Source: Agelas oroides (taxonomy: Eukaryota > Porifera > Demospongiae > Agelasida > Agelasidae). Taken from it: DNA of 64,000 bases. The first letter of the stretch is position 1, and every line of letters starts with the position of its first letter. The stretch is taken from NCBI GenBank assembly GCA_949130485.1, contig OX422184.1, forward strand, positions 14,296,405-14,360,404, given 5' to 3'. Of the stretch, positions 46,516-60,500 are shown one piece after another. The notes under the pieces were generated by a model. It was not told the DNA's origin and ran no database searches. It saw only the letters and a list, made by a program, of their open reading frames with translations. A program made the translations under genes and the position numbers.

Positions 46516-46757
46516 ATTTATAGATTATTTCGCTTAGTGTTGAGTTTCTTGAACATCAAAGTTCAGTTTGGAAACTTTCTTCCACAGCTTGGTGTGCCTC
46601 AATTACTGGAAGATGTGGTACGCAAGGATGGTTTATGACAGCTATGGAGATAGAGGTGTGTATGTACTCAACTGCAAGCTGATTTTGTGGTCGAAGTAGT
46701 AAGTGGCAGCACACAATCACGTTTAGAACCTTTACAGTGCATCTGGACACCAGTTGT
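46516..46757 (-). pseudogene. Decayed 3' fragment of a paralogue of the Pmp-repeat membrane gene
   Basis: The plus-strand text from GTGTTGAGTTTCTTGAAC to ACACCAGTTG aligns along its whole length with 42173-42438, the segment encoding the last transmembrane region and cytosolic tail. CTTCCACAGCTTGGTGTGCC is shared exactly. The copy carries several deletions, including one of about 8 nt after GCAAGGATG that shifts the frame. No other part of the gene is recognisable nearby, so it is a relic of a tandem duplicate. Confidence 0.75.
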
Positions 46758-46854
46758 CACCTTTATTGTAGACCTATGTTGTATAATATACTAAGTCTAT
46801 TACTAGACATAATTGCAAAACATACCTTTGGTATAACAGGTGAATGGTGTCACT

Positions 46855-46925
46855 TAGTCTTGTGCCCAGCCCCCGTGCACCTTCCGTTTCTCCACGTGAG
46901 AGGGTGGGGTCTAGGGACAACACTA
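46855..46925. mobile_element. 71-bp MITE, TAGTCTTG family, with exact 9-bp duplication
   Basis: TAGTCTTGTGCCCAGCCCCC pairs with GGGTCTAGGGACAACACTA. GGTGTCACT lies immediately on both sides. It is a very short member of the family. Confidence 0.8.
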
Positions 46926-47664
46926 GGTGTCACTTGTAACACTCTTGTGGTTTAGCTAGCAGGAGAATGGTGGCCCACCCCGTTAGACACTTGTAACCCA
47001 GTTGCACTGTAGCTAGCAAGAAAATGGTGGAACACAGTATCATGCAAGGAAACAATATTCTCAGTCTGAATGAAATGAGTGTTTCTTCTGAGTTTTGATG
47101 TAACTGAAATTGTAATGTTTTTGAAACTTTACACTAGTGATAATCCCTCTTTGGTGCATACACTATCATGCATGTAGTGAAACGTACACGTCGACCTGGA
47201 AAACAGTAGAGAGACTTATCTTTACGTGATTGTTTGTGCACTAGAAATTGAAATGTTTTGGGAAGACGTTACATCAGTGATAATATGCCTCTTTGTCTAT
47301 CTACAAACCCATACATATGCAGGAGCCTGCAGCTGTGTATACATAACCCGGGCAGTTTCAAAACTGAAAATTTTATGGATGGAGTGTCCATTTAATCAAT
47401 AGATAATCTCTAACATGGACAAAATGTGCTCTCTTGGGGTAACTACATTCAGATTTATTTTAACTGACTACAGATTTTAAAGCTAAGGAAATCATATACA
47501 TCATGTGTTATGTGATTGTCCCACCCACCAGGTGAAACTTATAATTACAAGTGGCATGATATATAACATAATAATGTGTTTGAGTTATAGCTTGAACTTT
47601 CATGAGCAATCAAAGTTTTCTTATAGCAACTGGATAGGCATTTTTAGCCCATCAAATTACAAAG

Positions 47665-47670
47665 TTTATT
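47665..47670 (-). terminator. Poly(A) signal of the modular secreted protein gene
   Basis: AATAAA on the minus strand, 127 nt after the TAG at 47797-47799. Confidence 0.5.
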
Positions 47671-47796
47671 TTTTACAAAACTCCCAAAATTAAATTGCAC
47701 ACTTTACAAAATTAAATTGCCTACAACTTTTGTTTATTGCAAACTTTGTTCCTAATCTAGATTTACAAACTTGTTCTCAAATTCAGACTTGGCTAG

Positions 47797-47905
47797 CTAG
47801 TTAGGTACTGAAGTAATTGGCTCTTGAGTCAGATCAGGGTCGGTGGCCACCGTCTGACTAGTAGAAATAGGTACAGCCACTGGAGTGGGTTCATTGACTT
47901 CAGTC

Positions 47906-47971
<66 letters not shown>

Positions 47972-50900
47972 TATGTGTGTGTGTGTGTGCATGCATGTGT
48001 GGATGCACATGTCAAAGCACTGTACATCACTGTACATACACATGTACCCACAGCTGTCTGCAGAATGAAGTGAACTATATGGAGAACACTCACATATGCA
48101 CTGTGCAATGCATGATTCCTGAGTCTCAAAGTTGTTGCCATTGCCATGGCAACCACCATAGATGAACTGCTCACACTGTCCAGAGGTTGAGTTGTAGAAG
48201 TATCGTGTGATGGCTGCCTTACATGGCCCCATAGCATAGGGGAGTGTGCAGAGACAGTTGGCAGGACAAGCTGGAGGGAGATTGGAAAGACTAAACTTTG
48301 GTTAAGGGCAAGGCTCACATGCTCTTTATAGATGCATGAATAACTGATACAGTTATGAAGTGTGTGTGAGCCGCACAATTAAATGAAAGTTCAGTGAAAC
48401 AGTGCCTTGAACACAGCCAGCGATGAAAATAAAAAATAAACTATTAACACTCACTGCACATGTCCACTTTATTTCTGATGCTGTCTGCTCTCTGGCCACT
48501 GCACTTCTGAATGATGGTCCTGGGGCCCTTCCGCCCCTCAAAGTATGAGATTCTCACTCCAAACCCAGCATACTGGATATCTGCGTTGTGCCTCTCTTTG
48601 TGGACCTCATGAAGGTCATTTCGTGTTTGTCTGTAGAGCTGGAGGGAGGCCTTCTCATCTTGCTGGACCCTCTGACAGGGGTCTCCACAGGTGAGGTTGG
48701 CAGTGTAGGTCAGGGTGGAGCGCAGCCTTTGGTGACGTCCATAAGCTGAAAGAGGAGACATCTAGTAAAGGGAAACTTTGACACAACATGCTGTACATAT
48801 TGATGTTTTCACACATGCTAGGTAGCACACTATTTGCTTGAATGTGCTATGAAAGATTCACAGAATTAAGGTGTATGCAGTCTGGTGAGACTATCAGGCC
48901 AAAATATCTGTATTTCCAAAGCATATAAAATGAAGACCTAATTCTTGTTTAGTGGTCTAAGTAAAATTAATGCATTTGAAGCTAGAGATAGCAACTTCAC
49001 ATAGCTAAACTATTATGGTTTCACTGCCTGGCTCAGTCTGTATGCTCGGTGCAACATGCAGCAACAGAGCTACAAACAGAGATAGCTAGTTACAACAAAA
49101 CTTACTGGCACAATTTTTTTGTTGCACAGCAGAGAGCCAACAGTCTGCGGCATTGGCCCTATACTGCCTCACAATCTGAGCTGTTAGAAACCCTGTAAAG
49201 TCGGTCTGTGTTCTCCCCTGTGAGGGACAGAAGTCTGCTCCCCTGGCTACCACCTTAACAGGCACAGAGATGGTGAGGACAGGCAGGCAGAGGTCAGGGG
49301 TGGTTGAATCATCACAGTTCTCTGGAGCCACACACACAGATGAGTTCTCTCTAAGGAGCACACTTCCAGCTGCACAAAAGCAGCCTTAAATGCATAGGAA
49401 GACAAAAATATAGCAGGGAGTCAAGGGAATACTTGCACAGGAATACAATGTGGAGAAAATGACTCAGGATAAAGGACTCTGTATTGTAGCTATATGTTCC
49501 TAAAAATACTCTCTGTTGATGACTAATTTGGCCTAGGGAATTGCCAATATGTTTTGCTTTCTGTGTAAACCTATGGTAAATTAAATTTCATTATACTGTT
49601 CCATTCTGTCCAACGACAGGCAAATGGCTACATCATCAATAGGGACTGTATCTCAGCGATACTTTCTCTGTAGCTTAATAGAACTAGGGTGTATTCATAT
49701 TTTATGGAATAGCCTAAGTCCGCAGTGTTTTTGTTAACCCAGTGACAATGCAGCTAACACTAATGTTTGACTGCACCTACTCCTCACCTCTCACACACTG
49801 CTGTGTGCAGGGTCGGGGGGACTCACGCTCCAAGTCTGCACAGGTCTGGGGACAGGCAGTGCCACATTCCTGAAACTCGAAGCCTGGAAGACACTCAACC
49901 TCTGGGGGACCACATAGAGTTTCCATCATCATGTCGCATGACAGGAACCAAAAGAATATCTAAAGTTATGCAATAGCTTAAGAAAAAAGGATCAGTACAC
50001 CATTCAGGAAATTGCTCAGAGCTAGTCACAAGAATTTACCAATCATTAGTAAAGCAACTTTACAATGTAATCCATTACACCTTAGCCAACATAGACCAAA
50101 AGAGCTAACGTACCAGTTGCCTGGGTCTTCCATAACTAAGCCATAATCATTATATTGTGGTATGCAGTCAGAGGAGGATGGACTATTATCATGTGATCTT
50201 ACATGTGCTTGTGTTAGCTACACATAAAGTACTATAGCTGATATTGATTGTAAAACCAGACAAATTTAGCCGGAGCGTGGCAAGACTTTCACACTCCAAG
50301 AGTGTCACAAGATTCTTATGACTTCTAGCATTTGCAGTATATGTCCACAATCTAGCCATGTTTCACACTGCTGTGCTGCACTGAATAGCAACCTGCTGCT
50401 ACTGTTGAGTAGACAGACTTACCACTGCAAGTGGTTCCATTGGAGTGAAGTACATATCCCAGGTTGCAGCTGCATGTATATGAACCGAGGGTGTTGATGC
50501 AGATTTGGTCACAGTGATGAGTACCATCAGCACACTCATCAATATCTGTAGGGTGAGTTGGACAGAATGGAGTTCACAATTTGTGGGGACTATTGGGGCA
50601 ACCGAGAATGAATTCATGGTTAGAATGAGAAATTGTTGAGTATGGATTGGCTGGTACAAAATGTATCCACGAAAGTGACCTGCATGCTACATGCATTGAT
50701 TATTATTATCTGGCTCACTATAGTATGTAGCAATTGCAATTATCAGCATTGACAAGAGGGCACGATATTCTAAAATCTATGGCTTGGGGTATTGTTTACA
50801 AACAGAGATATGCTAAAGCAAGTTTGTTCTGTAGCATGTGTAATGTTATTTATTTTTTTACTATTTTGGGATCATATAGAACAAGTCAGCCAACTTTTTA

Positions 50901-51599
50901 AAAATCCTCATTAAGAGCTTCCTGAGCTCCAAAATAGCATATCATTTACTGTTTTATGTTAAAAGGAAGTGAATTAAGGAGTCCTTCTTCTCCATATATG
51001 GCAATGGAGAAACCATATAAGTGGATGGCCACTTTTAGGGGTTTTGGCAAGGTTTTAACACAAGGTACTTACAGGTACTTACATTCATAGGGTACTTCTA
51101 ATTGATGGGTACTTCTAACTTCCAAGTTTACGATAGGTCACATGACAACAGGTGACTTCCCACAAAGCTGTACAAGTGGTTGTTGCATCCTCCCATAAAC
51201 TCAAAACAGACCCTCTTGTATACATTCTTGAATATAGCAATTACAGAGTTGGCTCTCTAGCTCCGGAGCACTGTAGGAATATTGTTGGCGGTTACCGATT
51301 TTTCTAGATGTTGGCATGTATTCCATTAGCTGAACCTGTACAGCAACTTTGGTAGTGTCTTATATGATGATAATTCACTGAATATGCATGCATGCTCCAA
51401 TTCAATCCTGTTTTTCTGTTGTTGTGTACTTATGCACTTTAGCTCTCAATGTGTACTATATCTATAAGGCGTGTGAAAGTATAATACAACCAATGAGACC
51501 ATTTTACTGTAGGTGGTTTGTTTACATGTGATGTTTGTGGCTTACCCGTGCAGTTCTGTCCCTCAGCACTAAGAGTGTACCCCTCTTCACATGTTGCAT
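47797..51599 (-). CDS. Modular gene, exons 10-16: EGF pair, TIL, Kunitz inhibitor domain and tail
   Basis: Exon 51546-51599 plus 50423-50545 give [15 protein letters not shown] and a calcium-binding EGF ([22 protein letters not shown]). Exons 49788-49901 and 49106-49384 together form a TIL domain (FECQ-type [15 protein letters not shown], then [14 protein letters not shown]). The acceptor at 49385 was chosen because it restores GCFC; a downstream acceptor at 49370 would drop five residues in frame. Exon 48094-48270 is a canonical Kunitz domain with spacing C-8-C-15-C-7-C-12-C-3-C and GPCKA at the reactive site, so the P1 residue is Lys, predicting trypsin-like targets. Confidence 0.88.
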
Positions 51600-54500
51600 C
51601 TGTAATCGTAAAGAATCACAGAATTGTAGCAAAACAGTGATAATGTTATGTGAGGAGATTGTACCAAACCCAACAATAGCATTTGTGGTATAATATGCTG
51701 TCCTCTAAGAGGGTGTATGATCTATCAATCCAGGAGGTACACTGTGTTCGCACAACTCTAAGAGGGTGTATGATCTATCAACCCAGGAGGTACACTGTGT
51801 TCGCACAACTCTAAGAGGGTGTATGATCTATCAACCCAGGAGGTACACTGTGTTCGCACAACTCTAAGAGGGTGTATGATCTATCAATCCAGGAGGTACA
51901 CTGTGTTCGCACAACTCTAAGAGGGTGTATGATCTATCAATCCAGGAGGTACACTGTGTTCGCACAACTCTAAGAGGGTGTATGATCTATCAATCCAGGA
52001 GGTACACTGTGTTCGCACAACTCTAAGAGGGTGTATGATCTATCAATCCAGGAGGTACACTGTGTTCGCACAACTCTAAGAGGGTGTATGATCTATCAAC
52101 CCAGGAGGTACACTGTGTTCGCACAACTCTAAGAGGGTGTATGATCTATCAATCCAGGAGGTACACTGTGTTCGCACAACTCTAAGAGGGTGTATGATCT
52201 ATCAATCCAGGAGGTACACTGTGTTCGCACAACTCTAAGAGGGTGTATGATCTATCAATCCAGGAGGTACACTGTGTTCGCACAACTCTAAGAGGGTGTA
52301 TGATCTATCAATCCAGGAGGTACACTGTGTTCGCACAACTCTAAGAGGGTGTATGATCTATCAATCCAGGAGGTACACTGTGTTCGCACAACTCTAAGAG
52401 GGTGTATGATCTATCAATCCAGGAGGTACACTGTGTTCGCACAACTCTAAGAGGGTGTATGATCTATCAACCCAGGAGGTACACTGTGTTCGCACAACTC
52501 TAAGAGGGTGTATGATCTATCAATCCAGGAGGTACACTGTGTTCGCACAACTCTAAGAGGGTGTATGATCTATCAATCCAGGAGGTACACTGTGTTCGCA
52601 CAACTCTAAGAGGGTGTATGATCTATCAATCCAGGAGGTACACTGTGTTCGCACAACTCTAAGAGGGTGTATGATCTATCAATCCAGGAGGTACACTGTG
52701 TTCGCACAACTCTAAGAGGGTGTATGATCTATCAATCCAGGAGGTACACTGTGTTCGCACAACTCTAAGAGGGTGTATGATCTATCAACCCAGGAGGTAC
52801 ACTGTGTTCGCACAACTCTAAGAGGGTGTATGATCTATCAACCCAGGAGGTACACTGTGTTCGCACAACTCTAAGAGGGTGTATGATCTATCAACCCAGG
52901 AGGTACACTGTGTTCGCACAACTCTAAGAGGGTGTATGATCTATCAACCCAGGAGGTACACTGTGTTCGCACAACTCTAAGAGGGTGTATGATCTATCAA
53001 CCCAGGAGGTACACTGTGTTCGCACAACTCTAAGAGGGTGTATGATCTATCAACCCAGGAGGTACACTGTGTTCGCTGGTTCGCACAACAACACCATGAA
53101 TGCCCATTGAGTCAAAGGCAAGCAACTTTGAAAAGACTAATAAAATAATTTTACCTCCAATGCAACTGCACTGTTGGTAAAGTACAATATATCGTGTTAG
53201 CAGTACTCACACAAATGACTATGTGGATAGTGCACTGAAGGTCACTAAGCTAATTAAATTACTGGTCATGCAGAAAGCTGGACTATTGGGAAGCTCCAGT
53301 GTATGTTTACAATTTGCTTTCATTTGCTCCCAGTAAGACCTAATGTGGTGCTCATTTCATTACATTACACCAATCTGCCAAATGAACTTACCAGTACAGA
53401 GTTCAATAGACACTGATGTGGTGTTATAAGCAGTGTCCCCATTTAACATCTCGGTGGATCTTGATGTGATTGTAAAGTTGAAAGGTTGGAAGTCGCCAAT
53501 AAACTGCATTTCAACATTCGCCAAATCTTGGGTATTTAGTGTATATTCATCATTCCCAGTTTGTTGGCCAGACGAAAGAGTGACATTCTCAGGGATACCA
53601 GCGATTATCACTAAAAGGGTTTCTGAGCCATCATTATCAATGAGTGAGGTTTGTATTTCAAGGTTCATACTGCCAACAGCTGCATCATAGCATACGTCCT
53701 CAACAGTGAGATGTGGAGGATCAGCTACTGCCTGGACAGGGATATGTATCACACCTTCTCTTGTAGCTTCATCCTTGATAGCAGAGGCCCCCACTGTAAT
53801 ATTTCCTGAGAGATGCTGTGGCAATTTTAATTCAATATCTCCAAAGTCTGCAGGATTAAATGTCCATACATCACCATCAAATGTTCCTCTGTTGAAAGTT
53901 GACCCTGCGGGAAAGGTTATCACCTTGACTACCAGTCCAGTTGATGAGGCGGACACTCTATCACTTGCAGATAAGAGAATGGGTACTGGAGCATCCTCAG
54001 CTCCACCAAGAGAAGAGAGTGTCAGGATGGGAGGTTCAACTGGTGGTACATCTGGAGAGGCATGAATGAAAAGATTTTCCCTGACTTCACAGTGCCTGCT
54101 GCTACATACTACTACAACTGTGTTATATACCCGTATGGAATTTTACTCCTCACTCTGATGCATAAATGCAGGTCAGAAAAAGCAACAGATGCTCAATTTA
54201 AGTTGTGTGCCCAGGCCTTCAAACCAGAGCATTTGTCATTTGTTGTACTATGTGAGGAATGGTCTGATAATACTTTACATGCAGTCATGTACTTGGATAT
54301 CAAGCAGATGTCTGTAGGCATGGCAGATTTCAAGACAGACTTTAGTCTTAATGCTAATAAGGGCTTTGTAGCAATGGCTAGAGGTTTAACTTGCTTGGCA
54401 CTTAGTGAGACCAAAGGACAACTTTGAGAATGTGCCACACCTCAATCCACCTGACGTTCCTGTACCAGTGGGTCGTATCTAATCACTGGACTGGATTGTA

Positions 54501-57500
54501 GACTGGATTACTGGACTGGAATGATGGACTGGATTATTGAATGAACATTTGAACTGAATTTGTTCATCTCACCTGACCTCTAGCCAATCAGAAGAGTCGA
54601 CAGGTCACATGTTTGTACAATGGCCTAATATACGTTGTCAGCTGTAAACCCATCACGGTTGCCCCACTAAAAAAGGAGTTGCTTAGGTGCGCTCTGCACA
54701 ACATTCCGTACTTGTAAAATATCGTAGACTCTGTAAGCACCTGCGCTTATAAGCGTAAGTGGTAAGCAAATATGCGCTAAATAAGGGATGGAATGAAAGC
54801 CAAGCCCTACAGGCGGGTATGTGCGCAGTAGATCGTTAGACGCGTGTTCACCTGCTTGGCAAGTACTGACGTAAAATCAGAAGGCTCCATCCTCCTCGAA
54901 GAGACTGTGATTCGCAGCCATTGTGTATTCAAGGAGATATGCAGGGCTCTATGCGTCGTACAGGAGAAAATTATTTTTACTGAATACAGCTAGTAGGCCT
55001 AGTAGTCCATTCGTAAGCCGCAAAGGATGTGGCTTGTGACTTTGTGTTAGCCAGAAGCGGAAAAAACCTGTGTAGCTCTTCTTTCTTTGACTTCAGGATG
55101 ACCATCGAGTGTGGTGTGTTCTTGATGCCATGGTTTTCACTCGATCTCTCCCGCCAGCGTGTACTCTATGCATATGCGCTTAATAAATGATGCCGTGTAC
55201 CAGGAAGGAAGCATGCGCCTAATAAATAATATGCGCCTAATAGCAAGGTGTGCCTAATAACCAGAGTTTACGGTACTGTGTGTGAGGCTTCGTTTACTTG
55301 ACATGTCGCTTCTAGCAACATACTGTTGTTTGTTTTATCCTTGCAAATGTAGCTGTTCACATGAATATAATCATGTGGCTTGGCTTCTCAAAGCCTGTAA
55401 AGAAGTTTGCCACATAAATATATTCATATGCAAAGTTTTTTGTTCACATTTTACCTGTTAAATTTTACCTGTTACAAGGTCAATGCAAACCGTAATAATG
55501 TAAATGCTGTGGCTGCGAAGGCACTTCTCACCCGCCCCAGTTGCAGTGGTTGTCAGAACAAGTCTTATATGGGCACTGCATGTAGTCTCACGTGCCCACA
55601 CACTTTGGCAAGAGAGACTCTTCCTTTCCAGTGAGAGTCTGTCTACGTGAGACTAATCTGACTCTTGCAGTAGGTGCTTACATCCTAAAAGACATAGCTA
55701 CCTAGAATTGCCAGTGAGAGTTTAGGATCAAAACAGACGACATCTAGCTAGCCCTCTGTCGATGAAACTACCAAAGCATCCTTGATTTCTTTCGCAAAAA
55801 AAGTGGGGCTACCATGGCCTCTGTGGCCACTGCCGTTCCAACGCACTTTGTTGACACAGTTGCGATTTTTGTTGATGAGTTAGTCGTGAGTATTTGCTGC
55901 TTGGACAGCTAGTTGGATTTACCTAGCTAAACAAGTGCACTGAACTACCAACTTGTTTTAGTTGAACTATGTCACCATAAACAGGGTAACATTATGTCTT
56001 TGCACAGTGTACATATAATTTTACCAGTGGCAATTTATTATTTTTTTCAAGGTTTCTGAAAACCACTCAGATTCACTAGTTTAGCAGCACACAGTGTACT
56101 GTAGCCACATTCTTAGCTGTATGCAGCATTTGTCTTCATGTACATGATGCACATTTTGCAACATTTTGTACCATACGAGCACTGGGTGAGGTGTACTATA
56201 CATCAAAGGGTATTTTCTCTTTGCAAAAGACCAGGGAACAAGTCTATATGCCTGAGTTGATAAAATTGCAACACAGAGATATACCTCACATTTTCAGAAA
56301 GTTTCTGGGAGCGTGCTGCCAACCCCATTGAAAACTGCCTCTGGCATTATATGCATGGAAAGCAAACACTCACAACATTTCCTAGCATCACCCCTTATTC
56401 TTATAGTAGTTTTCAGCAACTAACATTACCTTGACTGCAATCACTTCCATAGTATCCTGGATCACACCTGCAGGTGCTAAATTCTGTACAAGCTCCTCTC
56501 TCAGAGCAGTTATTGGGACAGACTCCTCCTGGAAAGTCTATAGTCATAAAGCTTTGCATGTCTTCTTCAAGTGACCGTCGATTGCCAACATGATCAACTG
56601 CTGATGCAAAGATTCTGTACTGAGAACCCGGAGAGAGAGCCAACACTGCTATATCATCTCTTGTTCCAAGTATGAGAGGTTTTACATCTAGCATAGCCGA
56701 GTTATTAGCTTCTGGAGAGAAAGAAGAATAGATGTTATAATGAGAATACATAAATTTCTATTATTGTTGGGTGAAATCCCATAGGCGTAATTACAAAACT
56801 ATCAAAAAATTAATGCAGCAATGAAAGTTGAAGTGATAGCCACCTGTCAGTTGATAGATGTCCACTCCTTCCACACCAGACCCCGTGTCAAACTTGTGCA
56901 GTTGGAGGGCCAGAGTGCCGTTATTGAGGAGATCTGGAACCACTGTAAGGTTCAGTGTTGGGTTACTGCTGTCAATCTGCAAAGTGGTGAATTCACATCA
57001 GATTTGCTATGGTTGTTAGATAGTTACACTTAAACTATTTACAATAAGGGCTTCTAGTTAAACAAGATCTAGCATGTAGTTTATTCTCTAAACTATGTAG
57101 CTTGTGAGTAAACAAAACTAACTGCAACCATCATACTCTTTTTTTATTGTTTACAGCCTATGGGTAAATACGTATGAAAGTAGTAGGGATAAAAGAAACC
57201 ACAGCAAAGTGGTACCTATATATATACTATCGCACTCTGAAGTGGAAGAGCAGTCATATTATGCAAAGTACTGTAAATTGGAAAATATTTGTATATCATT
57301 GCTATATCATCTCTTGGAACAAGAGATGATATAGCAGTGTTGGATGATATAGCAGAGTTTAGTAAGAAAAATTTTTGTGTTAAAAAAATTTTGTAGAAAC
57401 CAATGGGCTATGAAAATATTTTGACGCTGAAATTTTTATGTGTAAGCATGTAGTGCCACTTGTAAGAGATTCACCTGTGGTTGAGCGCTGCCACTTGGAT

Positions 57501-60500
57501 GAAGTAGTCTGCATGACTTTGCTACTTTTGAGGCTACATATATACCTTGTGTGACAATCAATTGCTTGTGAGTAGAAATGGGTGGAACAGCAATCGTAGC
57601 ATTGACTCAGGTGCATTAAGGCATGACTTAATGTATCGCGGAGAAGATTATGGAAATGCATTATTGATCTGCGGAAACTATCAGTGCCAGTTTTGCCATC
57701 AAAAGTATCAATCATCCAGTGTGTTAGTCACTAGTTGGTACCTATGATGGAAGGTATTTCAGTGTAGAAAAGAAATGTCTTCGCCTACGTTTGAGTTGCG
57801 TGAAAGCGCTATAAAGCGACGAATTCGGTGCTACCCTTCGTGAAAGTGACACTTACCTGGAGCAGTTCTTCACCGAAAAATCCATCTTTACTGCATTGGT
57901 TACTTTCACCATCTCAAGTTCTTACAGAATTTTACGGGGGAATGTGAAGGATGAACGAGCTATGGCGTGATTTTGTCATTGAAAATGGCTAATTTTCTGA
58001 ATCGGTAAGATACAAACTCTTATATTTTCTGTACAGGTAGGAATTTCTGGATCCCCAGTTATATGTATAGTTACTACTGTTGTTGCTCTTGGCTGCAGCA
58101 AAGTTAGAGACCATAACACTAGGGGGAACTGCTCCGAGTTTCGCAATATTTCTGACGGCATTTTTTCTCTTCGCGTATAAAAAGGATGTGGGCATGGTAA
58201 ATAATGACATCATAATTAGATTTATTTTGATGGCAAGTAAGCTCTCACTAAGTATCAAGATCATGCATACATAGTATGAATCCAGTGTGATTAATAGTTT
58301 TATGGAAATTAGTCATTCTTTAAAATGCAGCTGAGGAATTGACATAGTGGAAGGAACACACTACATAGCACTGTTGCCGCTCACTCTTACCCAGGCATAA
58401 CCTGTGCATTTATCATCACAATACTTACACTGCAAGGAAGTCAGAAGATGGGCTTTCGTTTTACACTATAAAATAATAATTCACTCTAGAAATTTTTGTG
58501 CGTTTAATTTTTGTTGCTATCTAGGCCAATGAAAATATTTTAACACCAAAATTTTTCAAATTTACAATAATATGCTTTGATGACATTCTTCTACATTCCA
58601 ATTGGTGATCTCAAATTCATTAACAGAAATGAGCACAGTAATAACTGTCATATCAAGGTGGGTGAGTTGAATGATAGTCTCGTACCCAGACTCCCCTTCA
58701 ACCCTCCAAGAGGAAAGGGGGGTCTGGTGAATATAGTAACAAGATTTTTGTACTTCTGCAGAATTTCGAATTTTGGCAGCACAATCTGATTGGCTGATTT
58801 GGCGACTATCTCATAGGGTTCCTTACCACAAACCACTTAGCTTTACTTAGCACACCTCCAATTTACTGAAGTCCAGCAAGCGACTTCAAAGGCTTAGCTT
58901 TTAGCAGAATCATAAGCAGAATCCATAGCAACAGCTACCCCATAGTGTAAGGATGTACTATATTCGCCAGACCCTCCTTTCCTCATTGGAGGGGGGTCTG
59001 GGTTCGAGACTAGTTGAATGAGTGAAAGTGTGGTTATGTTACAAGGTCTGTATCTGAGATGATGTCCTTGAGCTTGTACAGTAACTAATTTGTGGCACAT
59101 TTGTAGTTAACCTGTTCTGAGCAGCAAAGAAATCTAGCAGTTCTTGGTGACCTGTTGCTGTAATGCTAAAACAGCACAGCATTATAGTAAGTCAGATATT
59201 TAGCTCGTTTACACTGTCGACCTACTCTATCTACACAACATGAAATGCAGCGAAGTGAAAGCAGCATAAGTAAGTACCACAAGTACTTGACTAATGATAG
59301 AATTTCAAGAGAACTACAATGTGATAGCCTTCATGTGTCATGTATATTTACTTCCATCTCTCATGTGTGTGCATGAATGTGTACCGTGTTGAATATGGGT
59401 GGAGTGTCTATTGGTTCATTCTGGTCAAAGATGATGGTTGCCATTGCATCAATCCGAGAGAGACTGCTCACTTGCTGTTTAGGTCTGACAGTGAATGTGA
59501 CATACCCCTGTCCATCGGTACCATTGTTTGGAGGGAGGAAACCAACACTTGGGTCAACTGGAGGTTCACCTGTACAAAATGAGATTAGGAGACACTGGTT
59601 ACTTTGGTGTTATACTTATTAGTGGTTTCTATTTGTAGTGCAACATAACACACTCTTATGTAATGACTCTCACTACAAATTTACAAATAAGGGACAGATG
59701 TTTACATGCCTGTTTCTGGATCTAGTGTCTGCAGTTCCCATGTAGCTTCATTTGTGACAATGTTGATTCCTGCTCTGACTCGAACAAATACACCATGTGA
59801 AGCTGTTACATTTACAACCTCCTGAAGGTATAAACAATAAACAATGATAGATTGCATTTAAGCCGGTTCCCATGTGTAATAATGTATCACAATCAAAAAG
59901 GTAATTTCCATTTCGAGGTTGCTCACCCCTACTACATTTGCATATTACATCTGAAAATGGAAATTTGGCCACATTGATCTCAGCAGCCTGAGAATACACT
60001 GTTATGCCTACTAGAAATATTGAAACACACAGGAACCTCCATATAGCAGACACAAAGCAATGGTCCATAAGGTGTCCACCACACAGAGGTTCCATTGTAA
60101 TTGTCTGACACATGTAGAGCTCTCCCTTTCTATATATTGGTGAGAAAGACTAGTAGTCCAGTTGTTTCAAGCAGCAATTGTGGATAGTGTTGTGGGATAG
60201 TTATGTTTGCATCCACTTAATATTCAGACAGTTTACAAGCACAAATTATGAAGGTGTGTGTCTACATTATGACGTGTAAAATGTCAGGACTGCAGCATTT
60301 ACTTCAATCTAGTTTGTCTGCTCTGTGTATTGTAAACCATATCTTGTGACTGGCATGGCATATGACATCTGTAAACAAATACAATGCAGTAACAAATTAT
60401 ACAACCTACCTGTAAGATAGACCTGCTGTTGGTTACTTCTCGAGTGAAATCACCAAACCCAAAGTCTCCAATTCGAAATGTCCTGATGTCCAAGTCATCA

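Larger units (their letters stand above)
45743..47664. other. Intergenic; relic and a small MITE only
   Basis: Outside the pseudogene fragment and the MITE, no coding or structural signal was seen. Confidence 0.45.

Noticed and set aside
51703-53076. CRISPR array
   Set aside because: Head-to-tail 53-bp units with no unique spacers: a minisatellite in an animal intron.
54062-54427. 121-codon plus-strand frame in an intron of the modular gene
   Set aside because: Opposite to the host gene, no recognised domain, and no promoter or splice sites; kept only as a note.
57380-57715. 111-codon minus-strand frame between exons of the modular gene
   Set aside because: Including it would break splice phase between exons 59385-59569 and 56844-56976, which join perfectly without it; no domain is recognised.
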